DNA from: Tillandsia leiboldiana
Lineage: Eukaryota; Streptophyta; Magnoliopsida; Poales; Bromeliaceae
NCBI GenBank assembly: GCA_029204045.2
Contig: CM055067.1
Coordinates: forward strand, 22,518,838 to 22,582,837
Length of the DNA stretch: 64,000 nt
Direction of reading: 5' to 3'
The notes under the pieces are model-generated. The model did not search any database, was not told the DNA's origin, and saw only the letters and a list, made by a program, of their open reading frames with translations. The position numbers and the translations under genes are program-made. Shown piece after piece: positions 8,688 to 19,638 of this stretch. Positions within the stretch are counted from its first letter, which is position 1. Each line of letters opens with the position of its first letter.

Positions 8688-10067
8688 ATGGTTGAAGGTG
8701 GAAACATCAATCGACCCCCTTTCTTTGATGGAACAAATTATGCGTACTGGAAAGTACGGATGAAAGCTTTTTTAATTTCCATCGACGAAAGGGTGTGGCA
8801 ATCAATTGAATTAGGATGGTCTAATCCAACTGAAATTATCTCTGATGTTCGCACCTTAAAACCTAGGTCGAAATGGACCAAGGAAGAGTTAGATTCATCT
8901 TCTTACAATGGCAAGGGAATTAATGCTATTTTTAATGCCTTATCTCAAACTGAATTCTCTCGCGTCTCGGCATGTGAGACTGCGAAAGAAATCTGGGATG
9001 TTCTTCAGGTTACACATGAGGGAACTAACCTCGTGAAGATTCAGAAACTGCAAATGCTTACGAGCAAGTTTGACTCTATCTTGATGGCAGAAAATGAATC
9101 TTTCACGGACTACTATACACGATTGCAAGACATCGTAAACTCATGTGCTAACCTGGGAGAGAAGATTCCAGAATTTAAGGTTGTAAGAAAGATCTTAAGA
9201 ACTCTTCCTGAACGATTTCGCCCAAAGGTTACAGCCATTGAAACTATTAAACACCCGGACGAAATGCGTGTAGAAGAATTAGTTGGTTCATTACAAACAT
9301 ATGAAATGACATTTACTACTAACAATTCTTCTGGAAAAGCATCCTCTTCTAAGTCTTCAGGTTATGCGTTGAAAACAACTAAGGAAGAAGACGCGGATAC
9401 ATCCTCCTCAGACGATGACGAGAACCTTTCTATGGAGGAATTTGAGAAGCAGCTCGCTCTCTTGACAAGGAAGTTTCGCCGCAACTTTCGAAGGGGTAAT
9501 TCAAGTAAATCTCCATCCTTCAGAAAGTCGAACAAAGGCAAGGGTACTTCAAGTTACAAGTCAAGAAAGCAAGAGAACTTCTCAAAGGATAAGAAAAGTT
9601 CAGAGGGACAACTACAATGCTTCAAATGTCGAGGCTACGGCCACATTGCAACGGAGTGTCCCAACAAGTATCCGGCAAAGAAGAAGGCGATGCAAGTCGT
9701 CACTTGGGATGACAACTCAACGTCAAATGAGTCATCTTCAAGTGATGAAGAAAAGAGCACCACGGCATTCCACGCGTCCATATCTTCACCCTTCATGTGC
9801 TTTATGGCAAGTACGTCCGAGTCATTGTCCAACTCCACTGTTGAAAAGATTGCAACGGACAACGAATCGGATGATTCGGAAGGTGAAGATTTTTCTCTAG
9901 CCTACCACAGACTTTTGAGGGATTCAAAGAAAGTGGCTAAGCAAAACAAGAGTTTGAGAGGGAGATTGCATGATCTCGAAGAAGAAGCAAAAAGGGCAAC
10001 TTCTCTCTCAAACGCTCTTGAAGTGGAAAGGGAAAATCTGATAAAAGTAAATGTTTCCCTTCAATAG
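8688..10067 (+). CDS. gag: Gag of Sirevirus B, N-terminal part, closed by an in-frame TAG
   Basis: Structural protein that would form the virus-like particle and bind genomic RNA. The start is the first ATG after the primer site. Residues 12-29 (FFDGTNYAYWKVRMKAFL) and the following 180 residues are the copia gag domain (UBN2 type). A Ser/Lys/Arg-rich linker leads to a CCHC knuckle, CFKCRGYGHIATEC, at about residues 311-324. Acidic Ser-rich and coiled-coil-like segments follow (about 405-459). The frame stops at TAG (10065-10067) but continues in the same frame for another 1,200 codons, so this is one gag-pol frame interrupted by a single stop. The stop lies inside the coiled-coil region rather than at a domain border, so I favour a nonsense mutation over programmed readthrough. 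Confidence 0.9.
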   Translation: MVEGGNINRPPFFDGTNYAYWKVRMKAFLISIDERVWQSIELGWSNPTEIISDVRTLKPRSKWTKEELDSSSYNGKGINAIFNALSQTEFSRVSACETAKEIWDVLQVTHEGTNLVKIQKLQMLTSKFDSILMAENESFTDYYTRLQDIVNSCANLGEKIPEFKVVRKILRTLPERFRPKVTAIETIKHPDEMRVEELVGSLQTYEMTFTTNNSSGKASSSKSSGYALKTTKEEDADTSSSDDDENLSMEEFEKQLALLTRKFRRNFRRGNSSKSPSFRKSNKGKGTSSYKSRKQENFSKDKKSSEGQLQCFKCRGYGHIATECPNKYPAKKKAMQVVTWDDNSTSNESSSSDEEKSTTAFHASISSPFMCFMASTSESLSNSTVEKIATDNESDDSEGEDFSLAYHRLLRDSKKVAKQNKSLRGRLHDLEEEAKRATSLSNALEVERENLIKVNVSLQ

Positions 10068-13000
10068 TCCAATGAGCTTTTTGAGAAGAATTATATAGAT
10101 ATGGTGAACAAAGCGAATTACTTCTTGAAGCTCTACGGCGAGGCCCGACGGGAAAAATTGGAAATGACAGAGACCATTTTCCAACTCAAGGATGACTTAC
10201 AGCAATTTTCTTCTGGAAGGAGTAAGTTGGATAAACTTCTTGGTCTTGGTCAAACAAACAAGTTCGGCCTCGGATACAATCGAACTGAAGACAATTTTAG
10301 TTCGGTTGGGACAGTTTTCGGGCCTCAGTCGGTATCTCCTCCTCCGACACCGGAATTCAAGACAAACAACGACAACAAACCTACTTCATCCTCTTTGGGA
10401 TCGTCAAGATCTAAGGTATGTTTTCGTTGTGGTGTTTCAGGGCACATAAGAAGATATTGCAAGACGGGAGTCAAACGCTCACCTCAAACACCTCTTGCAA
10501 TGACTACCACAAAGGTGATTCCTCGGAAATCAATTGCAAATCAATTGAAGGAAAAGAACCTTGGTAGTTTACCGCGCAAGACGACTTCATCAAGGAGCAG
10601 CAATCGTTTTAACAAGACGCTTTCACCTAGGCATATAACTTCACGACCATTACCGACGCATTCCAAAAAGGTTTGGGTGCGCAAAGGTGAAATCTTTCCT
10701 TGTCTTGTTACCAATGTTTCCTTGCATGCATATGATAGTTCGTCTTGGTATCTGGATAGCGGGTGTTCCCGTCACATGACCGGTGACAAAAATAGTTTTC
10801 AAAATCTTGAGAAAATCTCCGGAGGACTCGTTGTTTTCGGAGACGGTCGATCTTCCAAAATTGTTGGAAAAGGAACAGTGGCTATTCCAGATGGCCCGGT
10901 TCTAAATAATGTGTTATTTGTTGATGGTCTTAAGACTAACCTCATAAGCATAAGTCAACTTTGCGACAATGGTTTTTCAGTTAACTTTTCATCTGTTGAA
11001 TGTGTTGTAACTGATAAGGACTATGTCTTCTTTTTAAAAGGGGTTAGATCTGAAAACAATTGCTATGTTGTTCCTAATAAAATTTCAGAAAAATGTAATC
11101 TAGTTTCTTTGACTAATGAAACAATTTGGCATGAAAGGCTAGGTCACATAAATTTTAAGGAACTTGCTAGAATTTCAAACAAGGACGTGGTCAAGGGGGT
11201 TCCAAAACTTCTATTTAAACAAAACATTGTGTGTGGTGGTTGCCAAAAGGGGAAACAGTCCAGGACTGCACACAAGAACTTGAACCACGTTGGTACAAAA
11301 CGGCCTTTGGAACTTTTACACATGGATTTAATGGGGCCAACTCATCAACCATCTTTGGGAGGTAAATGGTATATTTTCTTGATGATTGATGATTTCTCTC
11401 GATATTCTTGGGTAGCATTTTTAAAAGAGAAAGCTGATACTTTTGATTCTTTTCACGAGATTTGCCTTCGTATTATGATTGAAAAGAATGAAAAGATCAT
11501 TCGTGTTAGAAGTGATAGAGGTGGAGAATTCGTTAACTCTAAATTCATTGACTTTTGCACTTCAAACGGTATTAAGCATGAATTCTCTGCACCCTATACA
11601 CCTCAACAGAATGGTGTTGTCGAGCGCAAAAACAGGGTTGTTCAAGAGATGGCACGTGTAATGCTTCACAGCCGAAATTTACCGCTACATTTTTGGGCTG
11701 AAGCTGTGAACACTGCAATCTATGTAATTAATCGAGTTTATTTGCGCCCGGGAACGTTAAATACACCATATGAACTATGGTGTGGTAGAAAACCCAACAT
11801 CAAATGTTTTCGCATCTTCGGGAGTCGGTGTTACATTTTACGTGACTGTAAAAATCTTGGAAAGTTTGACTCTCGAAGTGACGAAGGGATATTCTTGGGG
11901 TATTCTACAAATAGTAGAGCATATCGAGTATTTAACTTGGAATCTAAGACGATCGTAGAATCTATAAATGTTAAAGTAGATGAAGCTTTTCACTTTGAAT
12001 CTGGAAAATCTACCCTCGATATCTCTCTAGATGATGATTCACCTGCCATTGCATCTTCTCATAATAATACTTCCAATATTAATGATGCATCTAATGGTTC
12101 TTCAAGTTTATCTGATGTGCAGGAATCATCTCATATACCTCCGAGTACTCCGTTTCAACAAACGCTACGAATCTCCAAGGATCATCCGGAATCGAATATT
12201 ATTGGAGATCCACAAGAAGGAGTTAGAACTCGGAGGCAGTTGGTTTGTGGATTCGCTTGCTACGTATCTTTAATCGAACCAAAGAACATAGATGAAGCTC
12301 TTCAGGATGACTACTGGATTAAAGCAATGCAGGAAGAGCTCCATCAATTTGAGCGAAACAAAGTCTGGGAATTAACGAAGCCTCCAAAGCAACATAATGT
12401 GATAGGTACCAAATGGATTTTCAAGAACAAGAAAAATGAGGATGGTACTATCATCAGGAACAAGGCACGATTAGTTGCTCAAGGCTACTCTCAAGTAGAA
12501 GGTATAGATTTTGATGAAACATTCGCCCCTGTAGCTAGACTCGAGTCCATTCGTATACTATTTGCTATTGCTTGTCATTTTAAAATCAAATTATTTCAAA
12601 TGGACGTTAAGAGCGCGTTTCTAAATGGGTTTTTAAATGAGGAAGTTTATGTGGCTCAACCGAAAGGTTTTGTAGACCATAAACAACCTAACCATGTTTT
12701 TCGTTTGAAAAAGGCTCTTTACGGTCTGAAACAAGCACCGCGAGCATGGTACGAAAGGTTGACAAAGCACCTTTTGGAGAAGGGCTATACTCGAGGGGGA
12801 GCTGACAGGACTCTCTTTGTGAAGCATTATCAAAGCAATTTCATTGTAGCACAAATCTATGTCGATGACATTGTATTTGGCGCAACAAGAGATAATGATG
12901 CTTCTAAATTCGCGGAGACCATGGAAAGCGAATTTGAGATGTCCATGATGGGTGAATTGACTTATTTTCTTGGATTGCAAATTAAACAAAATGATGAAGG

Positions 13001-13804
13001 TATTCACTTGAGTCAATCCAAGTATGCAATGGAGTTGGTTAAAAAGTTTGACTTAGAAAATTCAAAGAATTTTCCGACTCCAATGGGAACTAGCCACAAG
13101 GGACTTGGAAGTGAATCACAAAGTGAGAATGTAGACGAGAAACTATATCGAAGTATGATTGGAAGTCTACTTTACCTCACGGCTAGTCGCCCGGATATAT
13201 CCTTTAGTGTTGGGATTTGCGCGAGATATCAATCAGCACCAAAGGAGGTTCACCTGAAAGCGGTGAAAAGGATCATCCGGTACATCAAAGGATCAATTAA
13301 TTTCGGAATTTGGTATCCTATGGGAACTAGTTTGGATATTGTTGGATACTCAGATGCCGATTGGGCAGGATCAGTGGATGATCGGAAAAGCACGAGTGGT
13401 GCATGCTTCTATCTTGGCCATTGCCTTGTTGCATGGCACAGTAAAAAGCAGAATTGCATAGCACTCTCGACTGCCGAAGCGGAATACATTTCAGCGGGTA
13501 GTTGTTCAACCCAACTCATTTGGATGAAAAGTGTGTTGAGCGACTTCCGGATTTCAGCATCTTCGGTAACAATTCTTTGTGACAACACATGTGCAATTAA
13601 CATTTCTAAAAACCCTGTGTTGCACTCTAGAACAAAACATATTGAACTTAGATATCATTTTCTTAGAGAGCTAGTTGAATCAAATACTCTTCAACTTTCC
13701 TATATTTCAACTGAGGATCAATTAGCTGACATTTAACAAAACCTTTGGATCAAAAACGTTTTATTCATTTGCGAAAAGCAATTGGAATGCTTTCCTTGAA
13801 ATAA
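10068..13804 (+). pseudogene. pol: Gag C-terminus and Pol of Sirevirus B (protease, integrase, RT, RNase H)
   Basis: Numbering from the ATG at 10101: second CCHC knuckle [14 protein letters not shown] at about 107-120; aspartic protease [11 protein letters not shown] at about 216; HHCC zinc finger of the pre-integrase domain near 343-395; integrase catalytic D in LHMDLMGP (about 407), D in RSDRGGEF (about 471) and E in VVERKNR (about 506); RT_2 domain from about 740, with D in [10 protein letters not shown] and YVDD at about 919; RNase H residues in SDADW, AEAEY and CDNT (about 1081, 1125, 1159). The copia order PR-IN-RT-RH is intact. A one-base deletion near 13733 creates a TAA at 13734-13736; the original frame would end at 13804, as in the homologous fragment F. 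Upstream translation is cut by the TAG at 10065. Confidence 0.93.
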
Positions 13805-14735
13805 ACTTCTTTTTGAAACCTTTGCTTAGGATAGGTTTTGTTTTTGTTTTGTTTTGTTCATTATCTATGTTTGTACATAGGACATTAATTGAGCATAGAT
13901 CATAATTGACTTTAATTGCATCTTTTCGCACATTTAGAAATTTATTATGCTTTTGCCATCATAATATTTCACTGTTGCAATGACCATTTATGTTAATTAA
14001 TCATCTTCTAAGTGATCAAGTCAATTTCTCTCTCAATGATCTCTTGGTATAGTCATTATCTTATTTGACTGCTTAGTCGAGTATGAAATCGAGATCAATT
14101 TTTGGTTGAATACTTTATATCTTAAATAATTGATAGCCAATTGAGGGGGAGTCAAAGAAATGTAAAATGCTCAAAAGATGTGGAAAGAGTTACATCCCAA
14201 TGAGGAGTGTGAAAACTACCACCACATGGAGGAAAGAGCTACCACCTCGGTCGTCCGAGTATTGTGTGCAGCTACCACATGTATACCAAGCATGGTTGTT
14301 CAATTTTTGATTAAGTAAAATGCATGTTGAAATACTTGACTCCGTCAAATTTCAAGGTTGGTATAAGGTGGGATTTTAAAGAAAGATGCTCAAAGAGCCA
14401 CTCTCTTCAACAGATTGTCTAGATAAATTATCTAGCATATTTGGGATTTCAAACATCTATTGATCTTTGTATTTCATTTCTTTACCGAACTGATGATTTG
14501 ATAAAGGCATTACTCATAAGATCAAGTAGATGTAATTGAAGGTGTTCAACTTTAAGGGATTTAATTTTTGTAAATTCTCGTTTCATTTTTGGATATTATT
14601 GATAGATTCGGCATAATCTAATTCTTGTTGTATGAAACGATGATTTTTGTTTAAAGTTGATACACAATTGTGCTTACATACTTTTTCTGGATCCTTATGA
14701 ATTTTTTCTAAATTTTCTTGAAGAAAAAAGTTGGA
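13805..14735 (+). other. Post-pol non-coding region of B with a conserved block
   Basis: AT-rich, no ORF. A block at 14140-14420 (TTGAGGGGGAGTC, paired CACATG and AGCTACCAC motifs, CTCGGTCGTCCGAG at 14246-14259, AGATGCTCAAAGAGCCAC at about 14384-14401) recurs in D (25860-26110) and F (36416-36690), both reversed. Conservation across three diverged copies, one lacking pol, suggests a cis function. Confidence 0.75.
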
Positions 14736-14740
14736 GCCGA

Positions 14741-14828
14741 TCCGGATCGGGCAAGCTGATCCGGATCCCGAACGCAGGCTTCTTCCTGCGGCTGGCCGAT
14801 CCGGATCGAAATCTCGATCCGATCTGGA
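14741..14828 (+). promoter_or_regulatory. Internal CCGG palindrome array upstream of the env-like remnant (B)
   Basis: TCCGGA at 14741, 14760 and 14800 plus a degenerate TCTGGA at 14823, with spacings of 19, 40 and 23 bp. These match the pairing distances in the LTR array. A TATA-like TTTTAATAAG follows at 14841-14850. Confidence 0.65.
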
Positions 14829-14965
14829 TCACGGCTAGGGTTTTAATAAGAACAAGAGGGTTTTGATTTCTTTTACCTTAATCTTTTGTTCTCAAGTCTC
14901 TAGAGCCTCTCTCTCTAGAACTATTACACCTTGGAGCTTTCCAAACTCAAGTTCTTCGAATACAA

Positions 14966-15354
14966 GTAAGTTTTATTGATCAAAATCCCGTTTTTCACAG
15001 TTTTTCTCTATTTTCTTCTTCAAAACGTGATGAGATTTTTTCTATCTTTTTCGTTTTTGAATGGTTTTTGGTCAAATTTCTTTTGAAATAAGAACTCTGG
15101 GTAGATTAGTTTTGATTATATGCTAGGTATTCTCCTGATTAACGGATTTTTAGGCTTCGATTTCTAAAAATTTCGGTTTTAGGGCATATAATAAGGATTT
15201 TCGAAAATCATGCAATTGATCTACTTTTAAAAGTCCTTTTGCAAAACTAATTTGATTCTTAGTCTCTCTACATGATTATGATTGTTTGGGTACATTTTTT
15301 TTTCAAATCTTTGAAAATTAACAATTTATCATGTGTTCTTAAGTGGTCTCACAG
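14966..15354 (+). other. Probable leader intron before the env-like remnant (B)
   Basis: Donor GTAAGT at 14966, U-rich body, acceptor GGTCTCACAG ending at 15354. Element D has a similarly sized interval (366 bp) in the same place before an intact ORF. Splicing is inferred, not shown. Confidence 0.55.
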
Positions 15355-15360
15355 GATACA

Positions 15361-16078
15361 TTTTTCACTATCAATCAAATGGTGATCACTTGGATTAGTT
15401 TCCTACTTGCTGCCATGGTACATGTCAAGGATACTGCCAAGCCTAAGAAGGCTAAGAAGCGAAGAAGACTAAGGATGATTCTGACACTGAATCTGAGACG
15501 GAGTCGATTGACTGGGATAACATCGAAAATCGAGGGAACTGTCCCATTATCTCCAAAAGGAAGCAACTGCTGAAGCTTCAAGCCTACTACTGCTGAAAAG
15601 GGCAAAGCCCCAATAGAAGAAACCTCTGGGAAGACAAGAAGAAAAGGTGTTGCCGCAAAAGAGGGTGTGTCAAGGAATCTCATGAGCAAACAAGCTGCTA
15701 GCCAAGCACCTAACATGACTTATCGCTCGGTAGGATTAAGGAAAATGAAGAGGGAAGTGGAATCAAATACTGAATCCCTCTCTAGAGCATACTCTGTACC
15801 TAGCGAATCCGCATGGACTGAAGCACCAGCATGCATCATCTATCTACAACCGTCCACGACCAAGAGAAACGCTCAGAAAGCTACTGTATTGGCCGCCATT
15901 CATCAGACCAAAGAAGACTTCTGCTGACCAGAGAGATTGGCATTAGGTCTCCGACAAATGGCGCTGACCAAAACAGATGAAAAAGAAATGTTCCAAATTA
16001 TCGCGATGCTGAAAGAATCTTGAACAAGATAGACGATACTAGCTCAGACAGTTCTGATTTGCTTGATCTTTATGCTTA
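15361..16078 (+). pseudogene. Remnant of the env-like ORF in B
   Basis: The 15390-15590 translation resembles the start of the 454-residue ORF of D: a short hydrophobic stretch, then a Lys/Arg-rich and acidic Ser-rich segment. It is broken by frameshifts and stops, and most of the conserved middle domain is gone. Further fragments in other frames reach about 15927; the segment near 15960-16078 ends in acidic Ser/Asp-rich text. Confidence 0.55.
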
Positions 16079-16194
16079 AACCCTTATCGTTTCTATTGCA
16101 GGGTTTTTAAGTTTTAGGTTTTAGTTTAGTTCTCAGGATGTTCTTGATTTTGAACTTTTACTCTCCTTAAAATTTTTTAATTTTGGCTTTGTTT

Positions 16195-16216
16195 GTGACA
16201 AAAAGGGGGGGAGAGA
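16195..16216 (+). other. Extra PPT-like tract (B)
   Basis: GACAAAAAGGGGGGGAGAGAG, matching the extra tracts of D (23250 region). Repeated PPT-like tracts before the 3' LTR are a known trait of Sireviruses. Confidence 0.5.
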
Positions 16217-16757
16217 GTTAGCAGAGAACTTGAACAATGATTGAACAAAATGATGAGTGGAAGTAGGTGACTCAAGTTAAGTATCACTTCAACTTTGACT
16301 TTGGTGAAGGGTAAGTAGCCCAACTTTGGTTTATCTTGGATTTGTGCATGATCCTATAACCAATTCGGACTAACATTGTGACATGAAGTATTATAACAAG
16401 TTGTTTGATACTAACACAAGCAAAGTTATGACATTTGGAATTTATTGTCTTCAGAAGATAGGTCAATGTTGATTGTGATCTATACATATATCTGAATCAA
16501 CTCAATGTCATGCTGAGCATAAACTCTCTCTGTTAGGTTTTGAATGCTAAATATTCTTGAGGTATCTAACGAATCTTTTTGTCAAGAATGATTTCTTTGT
16601 GCAGAGAGTACAGATGTCTAAGTTAGAGTCGGTTTTGGAGTTTTATATCAGTTTTAAATTTTGGAGATCCATTGTAAATTTTTTGGGTATGGTGATAGCA
16701 ACAAAAAATATCTTTTTGAATTTTCTTTAGTGGATCTGTGTTTGTCACGAAAACGCC

Positions 16758-16768
16758 AAAGGGGAGAT
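16758..16768 (+). other. Polypurine tract of B
   Basis: AAAGGGGAGAT immediately before the 3' LTR start TGTTACGG at 16769. Confidence 0.9.
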
Positions 16769-16781
16769 TGTTACGGAATTT
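16769..16781 (+). mobile_element. 3' LTR of B, first 13 bases
   Basis: TGTTACGGAATTT matches 7374-7386 with one difference. The LTR then enters the assembly gap; its remaining part resumes at 30409. Confidence 0.9.
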
Positions 16782-16881
16782 NNNNNNNNNNNNNNNNNNN
16801 NNNNNNNNNNNNNNNNNNNNNNNNNNNNNNNNNNNNNNNNNNNNNNNNNNNNNNNNNNNNNNNNNNNNNNNNNNNNNNNNN
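16782..16881. other. Assembly gap (100 N)
   Basis: Exactly 100 N, the usual placeholder for unknown length. From the nesting, the missing DNA should hold about 100 bp of LTR B, the left part of the 3' LTR of D, the 3' LTR and pol region of C, and the upstream part of E. Confidence 0.95.
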
Positions 16882-17221
16882 AGTATAGAGTTGTACTTTA
16901 TTTTACAGTTTTGAGAGACTGTTGTAGTGAGGATATTCTGTATCGAGAGTCTGTCACTGATGTATTCATTGGAGATACCTCCTTTTGAATTTTTGTATCA
17001 GAGGGACTTTGTATATGATAGTATTTGGGAGATGGATATTGTATTATTTTCAGTTGTACAGTGTTTGGACTTCAGTTTTAGTAGTTTACTTTCAGCTCTG
17101 ATATCTGTTCTCTGTAGTTGATTCTTTCTGCAGGTTAGACGCTTCGTCTGTACGGCAGTTTCCGTACAGATGGCGGATCTGTTAGTGAGCCCGGGTCGCA
17201 GTTTCGACCCGGGGCGTGACA
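16882..17221 (+). mobile_element. Gypsy LTR 'E', 3' tail
   Basis: Homologous to the A LTR tail (5450-5798), ending CCCGGGTCGCAGTTTCGACC and GGGGCGTGACA at 17221. It is followed by the reversed gag of C, so E is inserted in C. The rest is in the gap; solo or full-length cannot be decided. Confidence 0.8.
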
Positions 17222-18466
17222 AGGAGCTGCGGTGTAGAGAGAGGGCAAGTAGCTTGAATATGGCCGGACTGTCCACACCGATAACAGCGGCATACCTCTG
17301 TCACAAGTATCCGCCGCGTGCTGTCCCCTACAAAAGACGCACCTGACCGCAGACTGGGACTGTGCCTCGTTGCTGCTGCTGCTGCCCTTGCCGCTGTGAA
17401 CCCTGCTGTCGCGACTGCGACCTCTGCTGCTGCGAGTGCTGCTGCTGTCGCTGGGGCTGCTGCTGTGGGGGCCTCTGGGATCCCCCAGCCCTCGCCGATC
17501 CGAACGCCCACGGCCCGTAGACTGTGGCGGTGGTGGTCGGGCGGGCTCCATGAACTGGCCTGTCCCCCCTCGTCTGGCGCTGGCCGCTTCCTCTCAGAAC
17601 TCTAAGCGACCGTGCCTCCGCGCCTAGCGACCACATGATCTCCCCTCTCGACCCACTGTGCATGATCCACTGCCTCTGATAAAGTCTGAAGCCTCTGGGC
17701 GTGTACCAAGGTATAGATCTCGGGGCGTAAACCTGTCTCAACAGCTCCACCTGGTGCAGCCCGTCCCTGGCAACATAGGGTACGCAGTTAAGCAACTGCG
17801 TAAACTCCTGGAAGTAATCCCATACTGAACGATCCCCCTGCTGCAGGTTCTTCAAGTCATCTTCTATCTTCTTCTTCACGCTCGTGGAGAAGTAAGTGTC
17901 AAGGATCATCCTCCTGAACTCCGACCAGGGTAGCTGTCGGGTGATCTGAAACTCTAAGGGCTCAACCCGACGCCACCAAGCATCAGCATCCCCCTCCAAA
18001 CAATGTACGGCCATGTGTACTCGAATCTCGAATCAATGAAGAAATCTCTGAACAACTTCTCCATGATGCCAACCACGATCCTATCTCTGCTGGATGAGTA
18101 CTCCGCCCCCGAGAACCTAGGTGGTCCTCGCTTACAGAAACTGTGCGAGTTGTCAGCAAAACTCCTGCTCCTCCGCTGGGGTCAATGGCCTGATCACCCC
18201 CTGAGCTCCACTGCTAGACTACGGTGCCGTAGGAACAAGTGGAATAGCCGGCGGTACACCGGTGGTACAGGGGCCTCTACAGTAGTAGGGGGTGGTGCCG
18301 CAACCGAGCCAGCAACTGTCTCAAATCTCTGCTCCTGTCGGCGGTGACTCTCCGCCAACTGGGCCACCATGGCCCTCAGCTCACTGATTCAGAAGGCCCG
18401 GACTGCTCCGGCTCCTCCGGGGGTGTAGGAGTACCCCCAGAGTAGGATCTGCCGCCTAGGAGGCAT
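17222..18466 (-). pseudogene. gag: Gag of gypsy C (frameshifted, truncated)
   Basis: Start at ATG 18466-18464 (MPPRRQ, a common gypsy gag start). Frame changes occur before 18014. The longest open part, 18014-17328, holds the retrotransposon gag (capsid) domain: LEGDADAWWRRVEPLEF, WSEFRRMILDTYF, LQQGDRSVWDYFQEF. A Gln-rich linker follows. A CCHC knuckle CYRCGQSGHIQATC appears in another frame at about 17240-17285. Translation would end in the inserted LTR E. Capsid for particle assembly in the family; certainly non-functional here. Confidence 0.85.
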
Positions 18467-18739
18467 CCTGCCACACAAGAAACCACGGGTCAGAACCAAC
18501 CCACACTACGACCAGAATCAGCGGAAGTCATGGACATCCCCCTATTTCCTGTAACCTTATGTGTCTGCAGCCAACATAACAGTCCACCAGAATAGGCTAT
18601 GCCAATCCCTCTCCACTCACAGGAAGAGTTTAATAACAAATTGCCGACTTTCGCAAAATATCGCGTCACTCACGCCCTGCCTTCCTAGGGTCTGCCAAAA
18701 AGCCTAGGGTTTCCTAAGTCCGAACTGACCTATCCCTAA

Positions 18740-18751
18740 GCTCTGATACCA
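18740..18751 (-). other. Primer-binding site of gypsy C
   Basis: TGGTATCAGAGC on the minus strand, eight bases from the LTR end (18760). Confidence 0.9.
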
Positions 18752-19398
18752 AAATAATCTGTCACGCCCCGGGTGTAAACCAGAACCCGGGCTCGTCCAC
18801 AGGACCCGCCGTGCACACGGTATTTCCCGTGTACACGAAGCGCTGGTAACCTGCTCAGATATAAAGAAATAATGCTAGAGCATAAAACAGAGCTAAACTG
18901 AAACTAGTACATCTCAGACAAATGCTGGAAATAAAAGTACAATAAACTCTCAAGAATATACATATGTCTCTCCCAGCTCACGAAGTAAATACAACCAGCT
19001 GGCCGCAGCCAGACCCAAAATAAAAGAAAATACAACCGTCTGAGTGTACAGGGGATACAACAAAACTACAAAACTCGAGCTCGGGGGTAGCAGCTAACTA
19101 GTCGGCGATCCTCTTACCTCGATCCTGGGAGGAAGGCCCCGCAACTCCGGCAGATGACTCTGCAAAACAAAGGGGACAAGAAAAGGGAAAAACAGTGGGG
19201 GTCAGTACTACTATAAAGACAGTAGCCTCCCCTAGTGGGTAAACCTCAACACAAAACTCCTACCTGCCCACTAGGTCTACCAGAGGCTAAAAGAATAAAT
19301 GCGGTAACTATGAGTATGACTCCTGATAAAAGCTACCACTAATGCCTCTACCTGCCCAGCTAAAGATAGCTAAATGTATGCATCAGAATATCGGAGCC

Positions 19399-19638
19399 TG
19401 CCACATCGGGTATGCCAGCCTACGCATAACACCGGTGTGGGATAGGAGTCTCAATGTCTGCCAAATCGGGTATGCCAGCCTACGCATAACACCGATATGG
19501 GACAGGAGTCTCAAGGTCTGCTAAATCGGGTATGCCAGCCTACGCATAGCACCGATATGGGGTAGGGTTCTCAATGTCTGCCAAATCGGGTATGCCAGCC
19601 TACGCATAACATCGATATGGGACAGGAGTCCCAGGGTC
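19399..19638. repeat. 60-bp tandem repeat, four copies (LTR C)
   Basis: GGGTATGCCAGCCTACGCAT recurs exactly every 60 bp (19408, 19468, 19528, 19588). Adjacent copies differ by a few substitutions only. Confidence 0.92.

Noticed and set aside
10065..10067. Programmed readthrough stop
   Set aside because: The position inside the coiled coil and the weak downstream context argue for a mutation; kept as a finding to test.
17318..18347. Plus-strand frames across 17318-18347
   Set aside because: Shadows of the minus-strand gag of C, which has clear capsid and knuckle motifs.
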